Counted from the stretch's first letter, positions 12,297 to 21,677 are shown. The stretch: 64,000 bases of DNA from Pseudomonas pergaminensis (GCF_024112395.2 NZ_CP078013.2:5332001-5396000), one strand, 5' to 3'. Translations and numbers: made by a program. The notes: a model not told the origin generated them from the letters alone.

Positions 12297-12989
12297 ATGC
12301 CGTCAACCCCATTGGACACCCGCTACCAGATCGAGACCCCGGAGGGCATCGACCTGCCCTTGCGCCCGGCCGGCCTGGTGCCACGCGTGTTGGCCTTTAC
12401 CTTTGACCTGTGCCTGCGTGGGGTGGTCATGGGCGTTCTGCTGGTGCCATTGGCCTTGCTGGGCAACGTCGGGATCGGCCTGGGCTCGCTGATGCTGTTC
12501 CTGATCAGTTGGTGGTACATGGTGCTGTTCGAGGTGCTCAACCAGGGTTGCTCGCCAGGTAAACAGGTCATGGGGTTGCGTGTCGTACAAGATGACGGCA
12601 CCCCGATTGGCTGGTCCGCGTCACTGATCCGCAACCTGCTGCGGTTTGTCGACATGTTACCGTTCGGCTATTTTCTCGGCGCTATCAGTTGCCTGCAGCA
12701 TCCTCATTTCAAACGCCTCGGCGACCTGGCCGCCGGTACACTGGTGATCTATCGGGAACAGCCACTGGTGCGCCCCCAGATTCCTCAGGCTGCGGCCTTG
12801 CGCCTGCCCTTTGCCCTGGATCTGAGCGAGCAACGGGCCATCCTTGGCTTCGCGGAGCGCCAGGGTGAGCTGTCCACGGAGCGCGTTCACGAGTTGGCCT
12901 CGATTCTCGCCACTCCGTTGCAGGTATCCCCGGCCCGAGCCGCGGAACAACTCAATGGCGTGGCCCGTGGCCTGTTGGGGCCGACATGA
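12297..12989 (+). CDS. RDD-family membrane protein
   Basis: This 230-residue protein is the first gene of a six-gene overlapping operon. After a short N-tail comes LRPAGLVPRVLAFTFDLCLRGVVMGVLL, the RDD-type Arg-Asp pattern in TM1, then a second TM (about 60-85, LGSLMLFLISWWYMVLFEVL) and the conserved GCSPGKQVMGLRVVQDDG segment. A third hydrophobic stretch (about 120-137) ends before HFKRLGDLAAGTLVIYRE. The C-terminal 90 residues are soluble. AAGGA precedes the ATG. The 3' end overlaps the next gene by an ATGA junction. RDD proteins are small membrane proteins of mostly unknown role, sometimes linked to transport. Confidence 0.88.
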   Translation: MPSTPLDTRYQIETPEGIDLPLRPAGLVPRVLAFTFDLCLRGVVMGVLLVPLALLGNVGIGLGSLMLFLISWWYMVLFEVLNQGCSPGKQVMGLRVVQDDGTPIGWSASLIRNLLRFVDMLPFGYFLGAISCLQHPHFKRLGDLAAGTLVIYREQPLVRPQIPQAAALRLPFALDLSEQRAILGFAERQGELSTERVHELASILATPLQVSPARAAEQLNGVARGLLGPT

Positions 12990-13966
12990 AACAGAGCCTC
13001 TTCGAAACCCGTCACCAGCCCCAATGGCACGCCTTTGCCGAGTGCCTGCAACAGTTGGAACAGGGCAAGGCCAAGGCCAGTGACGTGGCTGACTTTCCCC
13101 ATCAGTACCGGCGCCTGTGCCAGCACCTGGCCTTGGCACAGGAGCGCGGCTATAGCAGCTACCTGGTAGACCCCTTGCAACAACTGGCCCTGCGCGGCCA
13201 TCAACAGCTTTACCGTCATCGCAGCCAATTGGCGGCAACTGTGATGGGTTTCGTACTCGCCGATTTTCCTCGCCTGGTGCGCGAACAGTGGCGTTTCGTA
13301 CTGATAGCCAGCCTGCTGTTCTTTGGCAGCCTGGTAGGTATCGCGCTGCTGGTGTACCTGTTTCCCGACCTGATCTACAGCATCGTCAGCCCGCAACAAG
13401 TGGCCGAGATGCAGGGCATGTATGACCCCGATGCAAGCCGCCTGGGCCGCGCCGCCGAGCGTGCCTCGAGCGAAGACTGGATGATGTTCGGCTATTACGT
13501 CATGCATAACATCGGTATCGCGTTCCAGACATTTGCCGCCGGGTTGTTGTTCGGGCTGGGCAGTGTGTTCTTCCTGATTTTCAATGGCCTGGTCATCGGG
13601 GCCGTCTCCGGGCACCTGACCGAAATCGGCTATGGGCAAACCTTCTGGTCATTCGTCATCGGCCACGGTGCATTCGAACTGACGGCGATCGCCCTCGCCG
13701 GTGCCGCTGGCTTGCAGCTGGGCTGGGCACTGATCGCTCCCGGTCAGTTGACCCGTGGAGAATCATTGCGGCGGGCAGCCCGCAAGAGCGTGCAGCTGTT
13801 GTGCGGTGTGATGATCTTCTTGCTGATCGCAGCCTTTATCGAAGCCTACTGGTCATCGACCACCCTGATCGCTCCCTGGGTCAAATACCTGGTCGGCGCA
13901 ATCTTATGGATGCTAGTGGCTGCTTACCTGAGCCTTGCAGGACGGACCCACCATGCGCCTCAGTGA
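12986..13966 (+). CDS. SpoIIM-like (DUF95) integral membrane protein
   Basis: The 326-residue product belongs to the DUF95/stage II sporulation protein M-like family, common far outside spore formers. A soluble N-terminal helical part (1-100) precedes five or so transmembrane segments, the first being about 107-130 (FVLIASLLFFGSLVGIALLVYLF). The family block MMFGYYVMHNIGIAFQTFAAGLLFGLG and GHGAFELTAIALAGAAG are clear. It overlaps the preceding gene by ATGA and the following one by 14 bases. In this operon it is likely a membrane subunit with the RDD and DUF4129 proteins; no function is established from sequence. Confidence 0.85.
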   Translation: MKQSLFETRHQPQWHAFAECLQQLEQGKAKASDVADFPHQYRRLCQHLALAQERGYSSYLVDPLQQLALRGHQQLYRHRSQLAATVMGFVLADFPRLVREQWRFVLIASLLFFGSLVGIALLVYLFPDLIYSIVSPQQVAEMQGMYDPDASRLGRAAERASSEDWMMFGYYVMHNIGIAFQTFAAGLLFGLGSVFFLIFNGLVIGAVSGHLTEIGYGQTFWSFVIGHGAFELTAIALAGAAGLQLGWALIAPGQLTRGESLRRAARKSVQLLCGVMIFLLIAAFIEAYWSSTTLIAPWVKYLVGAILWMLVAAYLSLAGRTHHAPQ

Positions 13967-15482
13967 TGCCAGCGTGGTCATCCGCCCACGTACTGCCTGG
14001 GAAGCCATGGATCTTGGCGTGTTGATGGCCCGGCAAAACCGCGTGCTGTTGATGAGCAGTTGGGCGCTGGTGACCCTGCCAGTGTTCGCGTTGCTCACTG
14101 CACTGCTGTGGAAGTCTCCGTCCACGGCGATGTTTCTGTTCTGGTGGCTCAAGCCCGCGTTTGACCGCTTGCCGCTATACATCTTGTCCAAAGCCTTGTT
14201 TGGCGAAACACCCAGCATCAAACAGGCCGTGCGCCAATGGCCGCGTCTGCTCAAGGGCCAGCTGGTGGCCAGCCTGACGTGGCGGCGGCTCAGCCTGAGC
14301 CGCAGCTTTGTGATGCCGGTGAGCCAGCTCGAAGGCCTGGATGGCCCGGCACGCCAGAAACGTCTGGGCGTGTTGCAGCAACGCAATGCCGGCGCCGCGC
14401 GTTGGTTGACTACCGTCGGTGTGCACCTGGAGATCGGGCTGTGGTTCGGTTGCATGGCGCTGTTCTATCTATTTATTCCGCAGAACGTCGAGATGGATTG
14501 GGACTGGCAACGCCTGGTACTGGCAACCAGCTCGGAAGGCTTGTGGCTGGAACACCTGGGCAACGCGTTCTATGCCTTGATCCTGGTGTTTTGGGAGCCT
14601 ATCTATGTCGCCTGCGGATTCAGCCTCTACCTTAATCGCCGAACCGTGCTGGAGGCCTGGGACCTGGAATTGGTCTTTCGCCGCCTTCGTGAGCGCCTGA
14701 GCGGTGTGGCGCCGATGTTATTACTGGTGATCGGACTGACATTGCTGCCGTTCAGCCCACCCGTCATGGCTGATGCGTCCGCGCCCCCAAAGCCCCTGAG
14801 CACCCAGGGCGCGAATCAGTCGATTAAATCACTGCTGGAAAAACCACCTTTCAAAAACCCGGAGACCGTTACCCGCTATCGCTTCGGCGAAGAAAAGCCT
14901 GCCGTCAAAGACAAGGCCCACGGCGACGCCAAGCTTCCCGCCTGGCTGAAAGCGCTGCTGGATAACCTCAACAGCAATACCTTCAAGCACATCGCACAAG
15001 GGGTTGAGGTGCTGTTGTGGGGCCTTCTGATCGGTGGCCTGATCATGCTTGCGTGGCGATATCGCGAATGGCTGCGCACCTTCGTCAGTCGGCGCGAGCC
15101 TCGCAAAACCCAAGCCATCAAACCCGTGCCCACGCAACTATTCGGCCTTGAACTGGGCACTGATACCCTGCCCGACGATGTTGCCAGCGCCGCCGAGCAC
15201 CTGTGGGCAACGCAGCCCCGGGAAGCACTCGGCCTGTTGTATCGAGGGCTGCTCAGCCGACTGCTGCATGACTTCAACCTACCGCTGAAAAATGCTGACA
15301 CTGAAGGCCAGGTCCTGGCACGGGTTCACCAGTTGCAGCAACCACAACTGCTGGCTTTCAGTGATGAATTGACCCGGCACTGGCAAAACCTCGCCTACGG
15401 TCACCGCCTTCCTCCCCTCTCTGCTCAGCAAAAACTGTGCAGTGATTGGCGCACCCTGTTCCGCTCGGGGAGCAATCAATGA
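13953..15482 (+). CDS. DUF4129-domain membrane protein
   Basis: This 509-residue protein has several membrane spans (roughly 31-53, 165-180, 207-228, 248-268 and 352-370) separated by soluble loops, and a C-terminal cytoplasmic DUF4129 domain (about 400-505) with the motif AAEHLWATQPREALGLLYRGLLSRL. DUF4129 is often fused to transglutaminase-like proteins and encoded next to MoxR and DUF58. The start was placed at MRLSDASVVI rather than six codons upstream because the latter overlaps more deeply with the SpoIIM-like gene and has no better Shine-Dalgarno. It overlaps the DUF4350 gene by ATGA. Confidence 0.82.
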   Translation: MRLSDASVVIRPRTAWEAMDLGVLMARQNRVLLMSSWALVTLPVFALLTALLWKSPSTAMFLFWWLKPAFDRLPLYILSKALFGETPSIKQAVRQWPRLLKGQLVASLTWRRLSLSRSFVMPVSQLEGLDGPARQKRLGVLQQRNAGAARWLTTVGVHLEIGLWFGCMALFYLFIPQNVEMDWDWQRLVLATSSEGLWLEHLGNAFYALILVFWEPIYVACGFSLYLNRRTVLEAWDLELVFRRLRERLSGVAPMLLLVIGLTLLPFSPPVMADASAPPKPLSTQGANQSIKSLLEKPPFKNPETVTRYRFGEEKPAVKDKAHGDAKLPAWLKALLDNLNSNTFKHIAQGVEVLLWGLLIGGLIMLAWRYREWLRTFVSRREPRKTQAIKPVPTQLFGLELGTDTLPDDVASAAEHLWATQPREALGLLYRGLLSRLLHDFNLPLKNADTEGQVLARVHQLQQPQLLAFSDELTRHWQNLAYGHRLPPLSAQQKLCSDWRTLFRSGSNQ

Positions 15483-16648
15483 ACCGGCTATTGCTGTGGG
15501 TGGGGCTTCTACTGGCGTGCTTGCTTGGAGCGGGCGGTTACTACGCGTGGAGCAAGGCGATTCCCTACGATGAAGTGGTGGATCGCGGCCCCTCACCGGA
15601 AGCCTTGGCCAACCCCTACCTGGCGGCCGAACACTTCCTGCGCGAACAAGGCCTGACAGTTGAACACGCCAATAGCCTGGAGCGGCTGACCACCTTGCCG
15701 TCCAAGGGCAACAGCCTGTTGCTGCTCGGTGAGCGCAGTAATATGACGCCACGCCAAGTCGAGCAACTGCTGGCCTGGGCCAAGTCCGGTGGCCATCTGT
15801 TGCTGGTGGCCGAGGCGCTTTGGGATGAGGAAACTGGCAAAAGCGGTGACCTGTTGCTCGACCGTCTGCATATCCATCAAACCTTGAGTGACGAACCTGA
15901 AGAGCCTGCCGCTTCCGCTAAACCGCCGCGCAAAAAGACAGCTCCGGACCTGACCAAACTCTACGTCGACAATGAAACCCCATCGGCGTATTTCAGTTTC
16001 GACACAGACTTCAACCTTACCGACCCCAAGCACCTGGCACAGTTTTCGGCCAATAGCGCACGGTCGAGCCACCTGATGCAACTCGACCTCGGGGAAGGCA
16101 GCGTCACGGTGATCACAGACAGTGACCTGTGGAAAACCCCCAACATAGGCCAGCACGATAATGCCTGGCTGCTGTGGTACCTGAACCAGGGCACCGCCGT
16201 GACGATGCTGTTCAACAGCGACGTCGATGACCTGTTTACCTTGCTACTGCGCTACTTCCCCCAGGCATTGGTGGCACTCATTGCCCTTGTCGCCCTGGCA
16301 TTCTGGCGGGCGGGTATGCGTCAAGGCCCCATCCAACCGCCCGCGCCCAACGCCCGCCGCCAATTGCAGGAACACCTGAAAGCCAGTGCCGACTTCCTGC
16401 TGCGCCGCAGCGGCCAGGGCACCCTGCTGCAAGCCCTGCAGCGCGATATCTTGCGTACGGCCCGGCGGCGTCACACCGGCTTCGAACACCTCGACAACGC
16501 AGAACAACGGCGGGTGCTTGAACGCCTGACGCGCCAGCCCCCTCACATCATCAACCAGGCCCTTGGCCCACTCCCGGCAAAACGGCTTTCCAGCGCCGAT
16601 TTCAGCCGTCAGGTGGCGTGCCTGCAAACTCTCAGGAATGCCTTATGA
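15479..16648 (+). CDS. DUF4350-domain protein
   Basis: The 389-residue product starts with one signal anchor (MNRLLLWVGLLLACLLGAGGYYAW), then an extracytoplasmic DUF4350 domain (about 30-265) with YDEVVDRGPSPEALANPYLAAEHFL and the block KSGGHLLLVAEAL. A second membrane span lies near 258-280 (LLLRYFPQALVALIALVALAFW), followed by a cytoplasmic helical tail. DUF4350 resembles a GATase/ABC-associated alpha/beta domain found with MoxR-type operons. Both ends overlap neighbours by ATGA, so translation is probably coupled. Confidence 0.82.
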   Translation: MNRLLLWVGLLLACLLGAGGYYAWSKAIPYDEVVDRGPSPEALANPYLAAEHFLREQGLTVEHANSLERLTTLPSKGNSLLLLGERSNMTPRQVEQLLAWAKSGGHLLLVAEALWDEETGKSGDLLLDRLHIHQTLSDEPEEPAASAKPPRKKTAPDLTKLYVDNETPSAYFSFDTDFNLTDPKHLAQFSANSARSSHLMQLDLGEGSVTVITDSDLWKTPNIGQHDNAWLLWYLNQGTAVTMLFNSDVDDLFTLLLRYFPQALVALIALVALAFWRAGMRQGPIQPPAPNARRQLQEHLKASADFLLRRSGQGTLLQALQRDILRTARRRHTGFEHLDNAEQRRVLERLTRQPPHIINQALGPLPAKRLSSADFSRQVACLQTLRNAL

Positions 16649-17640
16649 GTGATTTCCCAAGCGCCACTGCCTTGACCAGCGAATCCCTGCAACACGCCAG
16701 TGGGCAAGCCCAGGCCCTGCGCACTGAACTGCGCAAAGCGGTAATTGGCCAGGACGCCGTGATCGACGACGTCCTGACCGCCTTGATCGCCGGTGGCCAT
16801 GTGCTGCTTGAAGGTGTGCCGGGGCTGGGCAAAACCCTGTTGGTACGTGCCTTGGCGCGCTGCTTCGAGGGTGACTTCGCACGGATCCAGTTCACTCCGG
16901 ACCTGATGCCCAGCGATGTCACCGGTCACGCCGTGTATGACCTGCATACCGAACAGTTCAAGCTGCGCAAGGGGCCGGTGTTCACCCACTTGTTGTTGGC
17001 CGACGAAATCAACCGCGCTCCAGCCAAGACCCAGGCAGCCTTGCTTGAGGCCATGCAGGAACGGCAAGTGACCCTCGAAGGCGAGGCGCTGCCCATCGGC
17101 CAGCCGTTCATGGTGCTGGCGACCCAGAACCCCATCGAACAGGAAGGTACCTACCCCCTGCCGGAGGCGGAACTGGATCGCTTCATGCTCAAAGTGCGCA
17201 TGGATTACCCCGATGCGCAGCAGGAACTGGACATGGTGCGCGAAGTCACGCGCTCGTCGCGGGCCGACATGCTGGATGTACACCCATTGCGTACGGTGCT
17301 GCAGGCCGGGGATGTGCTGCAACTGCAGCAGGTTGCCAGTGATCTGGCCCTGGACGAACAAGTACTCGACTATGCCGTGCGCCTGGCACGCGCCACCCGC
17401 AGCTGGCCAGGGCTGGCCATTGGCGCCGGGCCGCGGGCCTCGATTGACCTGGTACGTGGCGCCCGCGCCCGCGCCTTGTTGCGTGGTGGTGAATTCGTCA
17501 CTCCGGACGATATCAAGGGGTGCGCCCTGGCAGTACTGCGCCATCGGGTGCGTATCGCGCCAGAGTTGGATATAGACGGACTGGAGGTTGACCAAGTGCT
17601 CAAGCAACTGCTTGATCAGATTCCGGCTCCCCGGCAATGA
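16645..17640 (+). CDS. MoxR-family AAA+ ATPase
   Basis: This 331-residue protein is a MoxR AAA+ ATPase. Walker A is GVPGLGKT (57-64) and Walker B LLLADE (116-121), with the family signature EINRAPAKTQAALLEAMQERQVT following. Sensor 1 is visible in LATQNPIEQEGTYPLPEAELDRF. The C-terminal lid holds VRLARATRSWPGLAIGAGPRAS. MoxR proteins act as chaperones or assembly factors, usually with a vWA-fold partner, here the DUF58 protein directly downstream (7-base gap). It sits in the centre of the membrane operon and is its likely energy source. It overlaps the DUF4350 gene by ATGA. Confidence 0.95.
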   Translation: MSDFPSATALTSESLQHASGQAQALRTELRKAVIGQDAVIDDVLTALIAGGHVLLEGVPGLGKTLLVRALARCFEGDFARIQFTPDLMPSDVTGHAVYDLHTEQFKLRKGPVFTHLLLADEINRAPAKTQAALLEAMQERQVTLEGEALPIGQPFMVLATQNPIEQEGTYPLPEAELDRFMLKVRMDYPDAQQELDMVREVTRSSRADMLDVHPLRTVLQAGDVLQLQQVASDLALDEQVLDYAVRLARATRSWPGLAIGAGPRASIDLVRGARARALLRGGEFVTPDDIKGCALAVLRHRVRIAPELDIDGLEVDQVLKQLLDQIPAPRQ

Positions 17641-17647
17641 CTCGCCC

Positions 17648-18979
17648 ATGAAACCGAACCGTCTGCTGTTGAACTGGCTTGGCGTATTGCTGGGACTGGG
17701 CATCCTACTGGGCGCGGCATCCGCGCTGCAGCTCAAAGTGCCCGACACCTTGCACTCGGTGGCGTGGGGCTTGCTACTGGCGCTGTTGTTGTTGGCGATG
17801 CTGGATGCGATGCGCCTGCGACGCCGCCCATCACCCCGTGTGCAGCGGCAAATGCCCGGAAGCCTGGCGCTGGGCCGCTGGGGCGAAGTACGCCTGGCCT
17901 TGGAGCATGACTTCCTGCAGCCACTGACTGTGCGGGTATTCGATCATGTCCCCGACGGGTTGACCGTAGAAGGCATGCCCCAAGCCATTGAGCTGCGCCC
18001 CGGTGAGCGCAGTGACCTGGGGTATCGCCTGCGTCCCCTGCGACGCGGGCACTTCAGCTTCAACCGCTGCGAAATCCACTTGCCCAGCCCAATGGGGCTG
18101 TGGTCAGCTCGCCGTTCTATCGAGGTGAGCGACACCACCCGCGTCTACCCGGATTTCGCCCGGCTGTACGGTGCACAACTACTGGGCGTGGACAACTGGC
18201 TGAGCCAACTGGGTGTACGTCAACGTCAACGGCGTGGGTTGGGGCTGGAGTTTCATCAGCTACGCGAATTTCGCGACGGCGACAGCCTGCGCCAGATCGA
18301 CTGGAAAGCCACCGCCCGACAACGCACGCCCATCGCCCGTGAATACCAGGATGAGCGCGACCAACAGATCGTTTTCATGCTTGATTGCGGCCGGCGTATG
18401 CGCAGCCAGGATGACGAACTGTCTCACTTCGACCACGCCCTCAATGCGTGCCTGTTGCTCAGCTACGTTGCCTTGCGCCAGGGAGATGCAGTGGGGCTGT
18501 GCACCTTTGCCAGCGACCAACCACGCTACCTGGCGCCGGTCAAAGGCAGTAGCCAATTGAATGTGCTGCTCAACGCGGTATACGACCTGGATACCACCCG
18601 AAAGGCTGCTGATTACCAGGCGGCGGCCAGCCAGTTGCTGGTTCGGCAAAAGCGCCGCGCATTGGTGATCGTGGTCAGTAACCTTCGGGATGAGGACGAC
18701 GAAGAACTGCTGACCGCCGTCAAGCGTATCAGCCGCCAGCATAGGGTACTGGTGGCCAGCTTGCGCGAGGAAGTACTCGATCAATTGCGCCAGGCCCCCG
18801 TGCAAACCCTGCCCGAAGCATTGGCGTACAGCGGCACCATCGACTACTTGAATACCCGTGACGAACTGCATGAGCGCCTCAGCGCCCAAGGCCTGTCGGT
18901 CGTGGACACCTTGCCATCTGAACTGGGACCAGCCCTTGTGACACGCTACCTGGGCTGGAAGAAAGCCGGCATGCTTTGA
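17648..18979 (+). CDS. DUF58 protein, MoxR partner
   Basis: The 443-residue product has two N-terminal transmembrane helices (about 10-28 and 34-55) followed by soluble beta-rich sequence and the DUF58 signature around 205-240 (EFRDGDSLRQIDWKATARQ). A vWA-like domain follows, starting FMLDCGRRM; the canonical DxSxS metal site is degenerate, as is common in DUF58. DUF58 proteins are standard partners of MoxR ATPases. The gene is the last of the operon and is followed by the convergent PilZ gene. Confidence 0.9.
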   Translation: MKPNRLLLNWLGVLLGLGILLGAASALQLKVPDTLHSVAWGLLLALLLLAMLDAMRLRRRPSPRVQRQMPGSLALGRWGEVRLALEHDFLQPLTVRVFDHVPDGLTVEGMPQAIELRPGERSDLGYRLRPLRRGHFSFNRCEIHLPSPMGLWSARRSIEVSDTTRVYPDFARLYGAQLLGVDNWLSQLGVRQRQRRGLGLEFHQLREFRDGDSLRQIDWKATARQRTPIAREYQDERDQQIVFMLDCGRRMRSQDDELSHFDHALNACLLLSYVALRQGDAVGLCTFASDQPRYLAPVKGSSQLNVLLNAVYDLDTTRKAADYQAAASQLLVRQKRRALVIVVSNLRDEDDEELLTAVKRISRQHRVLVASLREEVLDQLRQAPVQTLPEALAYSGTIDYLNTRDELHERLSAQGLSVVDTLPSELGPALVTRYLGWKKAGML

Positions 18980-19042
18980 AAAACGGCGCACGATTACGGC
19001 CTGGGCAGCAACTCCCTGGGTCGGGTCGACAGCGCGCCGTGC

Positions 19043-19402
19043 CTAGGCCGAAGCCTGCAAAGGATCAAAACTGAAGTAATGCAACAGTACGTCGATGAGT
19101 TGCCCATAGGCCTCAGGCGCCTGGAGCACACTGAACCCGGAGTCGTAGTGCTGCGGGTTGACATCCTCATGACTCCACAGGCAGATCGCCGTAAGGTCAA
19201 TGGGATTAAAGGTGCCGTCAGCGGCGGGGATCTTCAGACGCAGCTCGAAGTCCACGTCGACCATCATGGGCAATTGGCTGATCAACATCAGCCCATCTCT
19301 CGAGACATTGCCCAAATAGCCGATGGGTCTATCGGTGAGCCGGTTAAATACTTGCAGAAAACAAGGTAGCTGATGCCGCTCGATCCGTCGGTCGGTAAAC
19401 AT
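19043..19402 (-). CDS. PilZ-domain c-di-GMP-binding protein
   Basis: The 119-residue single-domain protein shows the c-di-GMP signature: an arginine-rich start DRRIERHQL (RxxxR type) and NVSRDG (the [D/N]xSxxG motif) about 25 residues later. The longer open frame upstream to 19900 is not family-like, and MFTDRRIERH is the natural start. It converges on the DUF58 gene and follows the lipoprotein gene on the same strand. Single-domain PilZ proteins relay c-di-GMP to partners in motility or envelope polysaccharide systems. No partner is evident from sequence, although the adjacent membrane operon is a candidate. Confidence 0.85.
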   Translation of the reverse strand: MFTDRRIERHQLPCFLQVFNRLTDRPIGYLGNVSRDGLMLISQLPMMVDVDFELRLKIPAADGTFNPIDLTAICLWSHEDVNPQHYDSGFSVLQAPEAYGQLIDVLLHYFSFDPLQASA

Positions 19403-19628
19403 GGTGTGATCGCCATCCAGTGGCCATGAATAAGGCCGTGTCAGTGATGCGGAACCAGCAGAAAACGCTCGTTCCCCCTGGATCTCGGTGCGACAACAGG
19501 CAACAGTCTGCCGCCAGACAGCCGCCGAGTCCGGGACCCACATCCGTTTGCATTGAAACTTGTACAAACGGACATTCAAAGGATAGCCCAAGACTGGCAA
19601 CGGGCCAGTTATGAAATGACGAAGATCA

Positions 19629-20003
19629 TCACAAAGACGCTGGACGCGGCTGAGCGACACTTGCACCGGGGTAATGCCCAAGTTGTTGCAAGGTGTCGAG
19701 CCGTGCGCGAGCACGGTAGGCGTACTCGCTCGACGGGTATTGATTGATGATGAATTGATAGGTCTGCACGGCGTCGACGAACAGCTTTTGCCGCTCCAGG
19801 CATTGCCCGCGCAACATCGACACCTCTGGTTGCACATAACGTCGGGTGCGGCTTTCACGGTCGACCTGGGATAACTCCAGCGTGACACGCTCACAGTCAC
19901 CGACCTTGTAGGCGCGGTAGGCGTTGTTCAAATGGTGGTCCATCGACCAACGGGTGCAGCCGACAACACTGACGGCCAGGGCAGCAATGAGCAAAATTCG
20001 CAT
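19629..20003 (-). CDS. TPR-like lipoprotein
   Basis: The 124-residue precursor starts MRILLIAALAVSVVGC, a lipoprotein signal peptide with the lipobox ending at C16. The mature part is helical and TPR-like (HLNNAYRAYKVGDCERVTLELSQ and FVDAVQTYQFIINQYPSSEYAYRAR). AGGAG lies 7 bases before the ATG. Two further Cys occur in the mature protein. The longer frame upstream was rejected because the signal peptide must be N-terminal. The exact role is unknown; such proteins often scaffold envelope complexes. Confidence 0.82.
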   Translation of the reverse strand: MRILLIAALAVSVVGCTRWSMDHHLNNAYRAYKVGDCERVTLELSQVDRESRTRRYVQPEVSMLRGQCLERQKLFVDAVQTYQFIINQYPSSEYAYRARARLDTLQQLGHYPGASVAQPRPASL

Positions 20004-20176
20004 GAGGGTTCTCCTGTCTTGTGCAGTGTATCGACCCCTCGCCAAAAATCTTCAAGGATGTTCGTATTCAGCCGCAACGAAAACAAGTCAATCATCGATA
20101 AGTAGTGCAAACGAACAATGACTACAACGAAAGAGCATAGTAGCCTTCCTCAGCGCTTGAACTCAGGAGTCTGTGC

Positions 20177-21628
20177 ATGTCCGTCCGTCGTACCAAAATC
20201 GTCGCCACCCTTGGCCCGGCCAGCAACTCGCCGGAAGTCCTCGAACAGCTGATTCTGGCTGGTTTGGACGTTGCCCGTCTGAACTTCTCCCACGGCACCC
20301 CGGACGAGCACAAGGCTCGCGCCAAGTTGGTGCGTGACCTGGCCGCCAAGCACGGCCGCTTCGTGGCACTGCTGGGTGACCTGCAAGGCCCGAAAATCCG
20401 TATCGCCAAATTCACCAACAAGCGGATCGAGCTGAAGATTGGTGACACCTTCACCTTCTCCACCAGCCACCCGCTGACCGAAGGCAACCAGCAAGTCGTG
20501 GGTATCGACTACCCGGACCTGGTCAAGGACTGCGGCGTCGGTGACGAGCTTCTGCTGGACGATGGCCGCGTAGTAATGCGCGTCGAAACCGCGACCCCTA
20601 CCGAACTGCACTGCGTCGTGCTGATCGGCGGCCCGCTGTCCGACCACAAAGGCATCAACCGCCGTGGTGGTGGCCTGACGGCTCCAGCCCTGACAGAAAA
20701 AGACAAGGCCGACATCAAGCTCGCCGCCGAAATGGAAGTGGACTACCTCGCCGTGTCCTTCCCACGTGACGCCGCCGACATGGAATACGCCCGTAAGCTG
20801 CGCGACGAGGCTGGCGGTACCGCCTGGCTGGTGGCGAAGATCGAACGTGCCGAAGCCGTGGCCGACGACGAAACCCTCGACGGCCTGATCAAGGCTTCCG
20901 ATGCGGTGATGGTTGCCCGTGGCGACCTCGGCGTAGAAATCGGTGACGCCGAGCTGATCGGTATCCAGAAGAAGATCATCCTGCACGCACGCCGCCACAA
21001 CAAAGCGGTGATCGTGGCGACCCAGATGATGGAGTCGATGATCCAGAACCCTATGCCGACCCGTGCCGAAGTGTCCGACGTGGCCAACGCCGTGCTCGAC
21101 TACACCGACGCCGTGATGCTCTCGGCCGAAAGCGCCGCCGGCCCGTACCCGCTGGAAGCCGTGCAAGCCATGGCGCGTATCTGCCTCGGCGCTGAAAAGC
21201 ACCCGACCAGCAAGACCTCCAGCCACCGCATCGGCAAAGAGTTCGAAAGCTGCGACCAGAGCATCGCGCTGGCCGCCATGTACACCGCGAACCACTTCCC
21301 TGGTGTGAAGGCGATCATCGCCTTGACCGAAAGTGGCTACACGCCGTTGATCATGTCGCGCATCCGTTCCTCGGTGCCGATCTACGCGTTCACCCCGCAC
21401 CGTGAAGCCCAGGCGCGCACCGCGCTGTTCCGTGGCGTGTACACCGTTCCGTTCGATCCGGCTTCGCTGGCACCGAACGAAGTCAGCCAGAAGGCGATCG
21501 ACGAGCTGGTCAAGCGTGGCGTCGTAGAGAAAGGCGACTGGGTCATCCTGACCAAGGGCGACAGCTACCACACCACCGGTGGCACCAATGGCATGAAGAT
21601 CCTGCACGTGGGCGACCCGCAGGTCTGA
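20177..21628 (+). CDS. pykA: Pyruvate kinase
   Basis: The enzyme converts phosphoenolpyruvate and ADP to pyruvate and ATP at the end of the Entner-Doudoroff route. The 483-residue length fits PykA. Visible are RRTKIVATLGPAS at the start, the NFSHG loop, the metal/substrate segment MVARGDLGVEIG, the ATQMMESM block, and the C-terminal allosteric domain. AGGAGT lies just upstream of the ATG. It is followed by a strong terminator and a REPIN, so it is probably monocistronic. Its metabolic partners edd, glk and gap lie 14-18 kb to the right. Confidence 0.97.
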   Translation: MSVRRTKIVATLGPASNSPEVLEQLILAGLDVARLNFSHGTPDEHKARAKLVRDLAAKHGRFVALLGDLQGPKIRIAKFTNKRIELKIGDTFTFSTSHPLTEGNQQVVGIDYPDLVKDCGVGDELLLDDGRVVMRVETATPTELHCVVLIGGPLSDHKGINRRGGGLTAPALTEKDKADIKLAAEMEVDYLAVSFPRDAADMEYARKLRDEAGGTAWLVAKIERAEAVADDETLDGLIKASDAVMVARGDLGVEIGDAELIGIQKKIILHARRHNKAVIVATQMMESMIQNPMPTRAEVSDVANAVLDYTDAVMLSAESAAGPYPLEAVQAMARICLGAEKHPTSKTSSHRIGKEFESCDQSIALAAMYTANHFPGVKAIIALTESGYTPLIMSRIRSSVPIYAFTPHREAQARTALFRGVYTVPFDPASLAPNEVSQKAIDELVKRGVVEKGDWVILTKGDSYHTTGGTNGMKILHVGDPQV

Positions 21629-21645
21629 GTGACACGCTGAAAAAC

Positions 21646-21677
21646 AAAAGCCCCGCCATGTGAATGGCGGGGCTTTT
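21646..21677 (+). terminator. Terminator after pykA
   Basis: A 14-bp perfect stem, AAAAGCCCCGCCAT with ATGGCGGGGCTTTT, has a 4-base loop and a U-run, 17 bases after the pykA stop. Confidence 0.95.
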
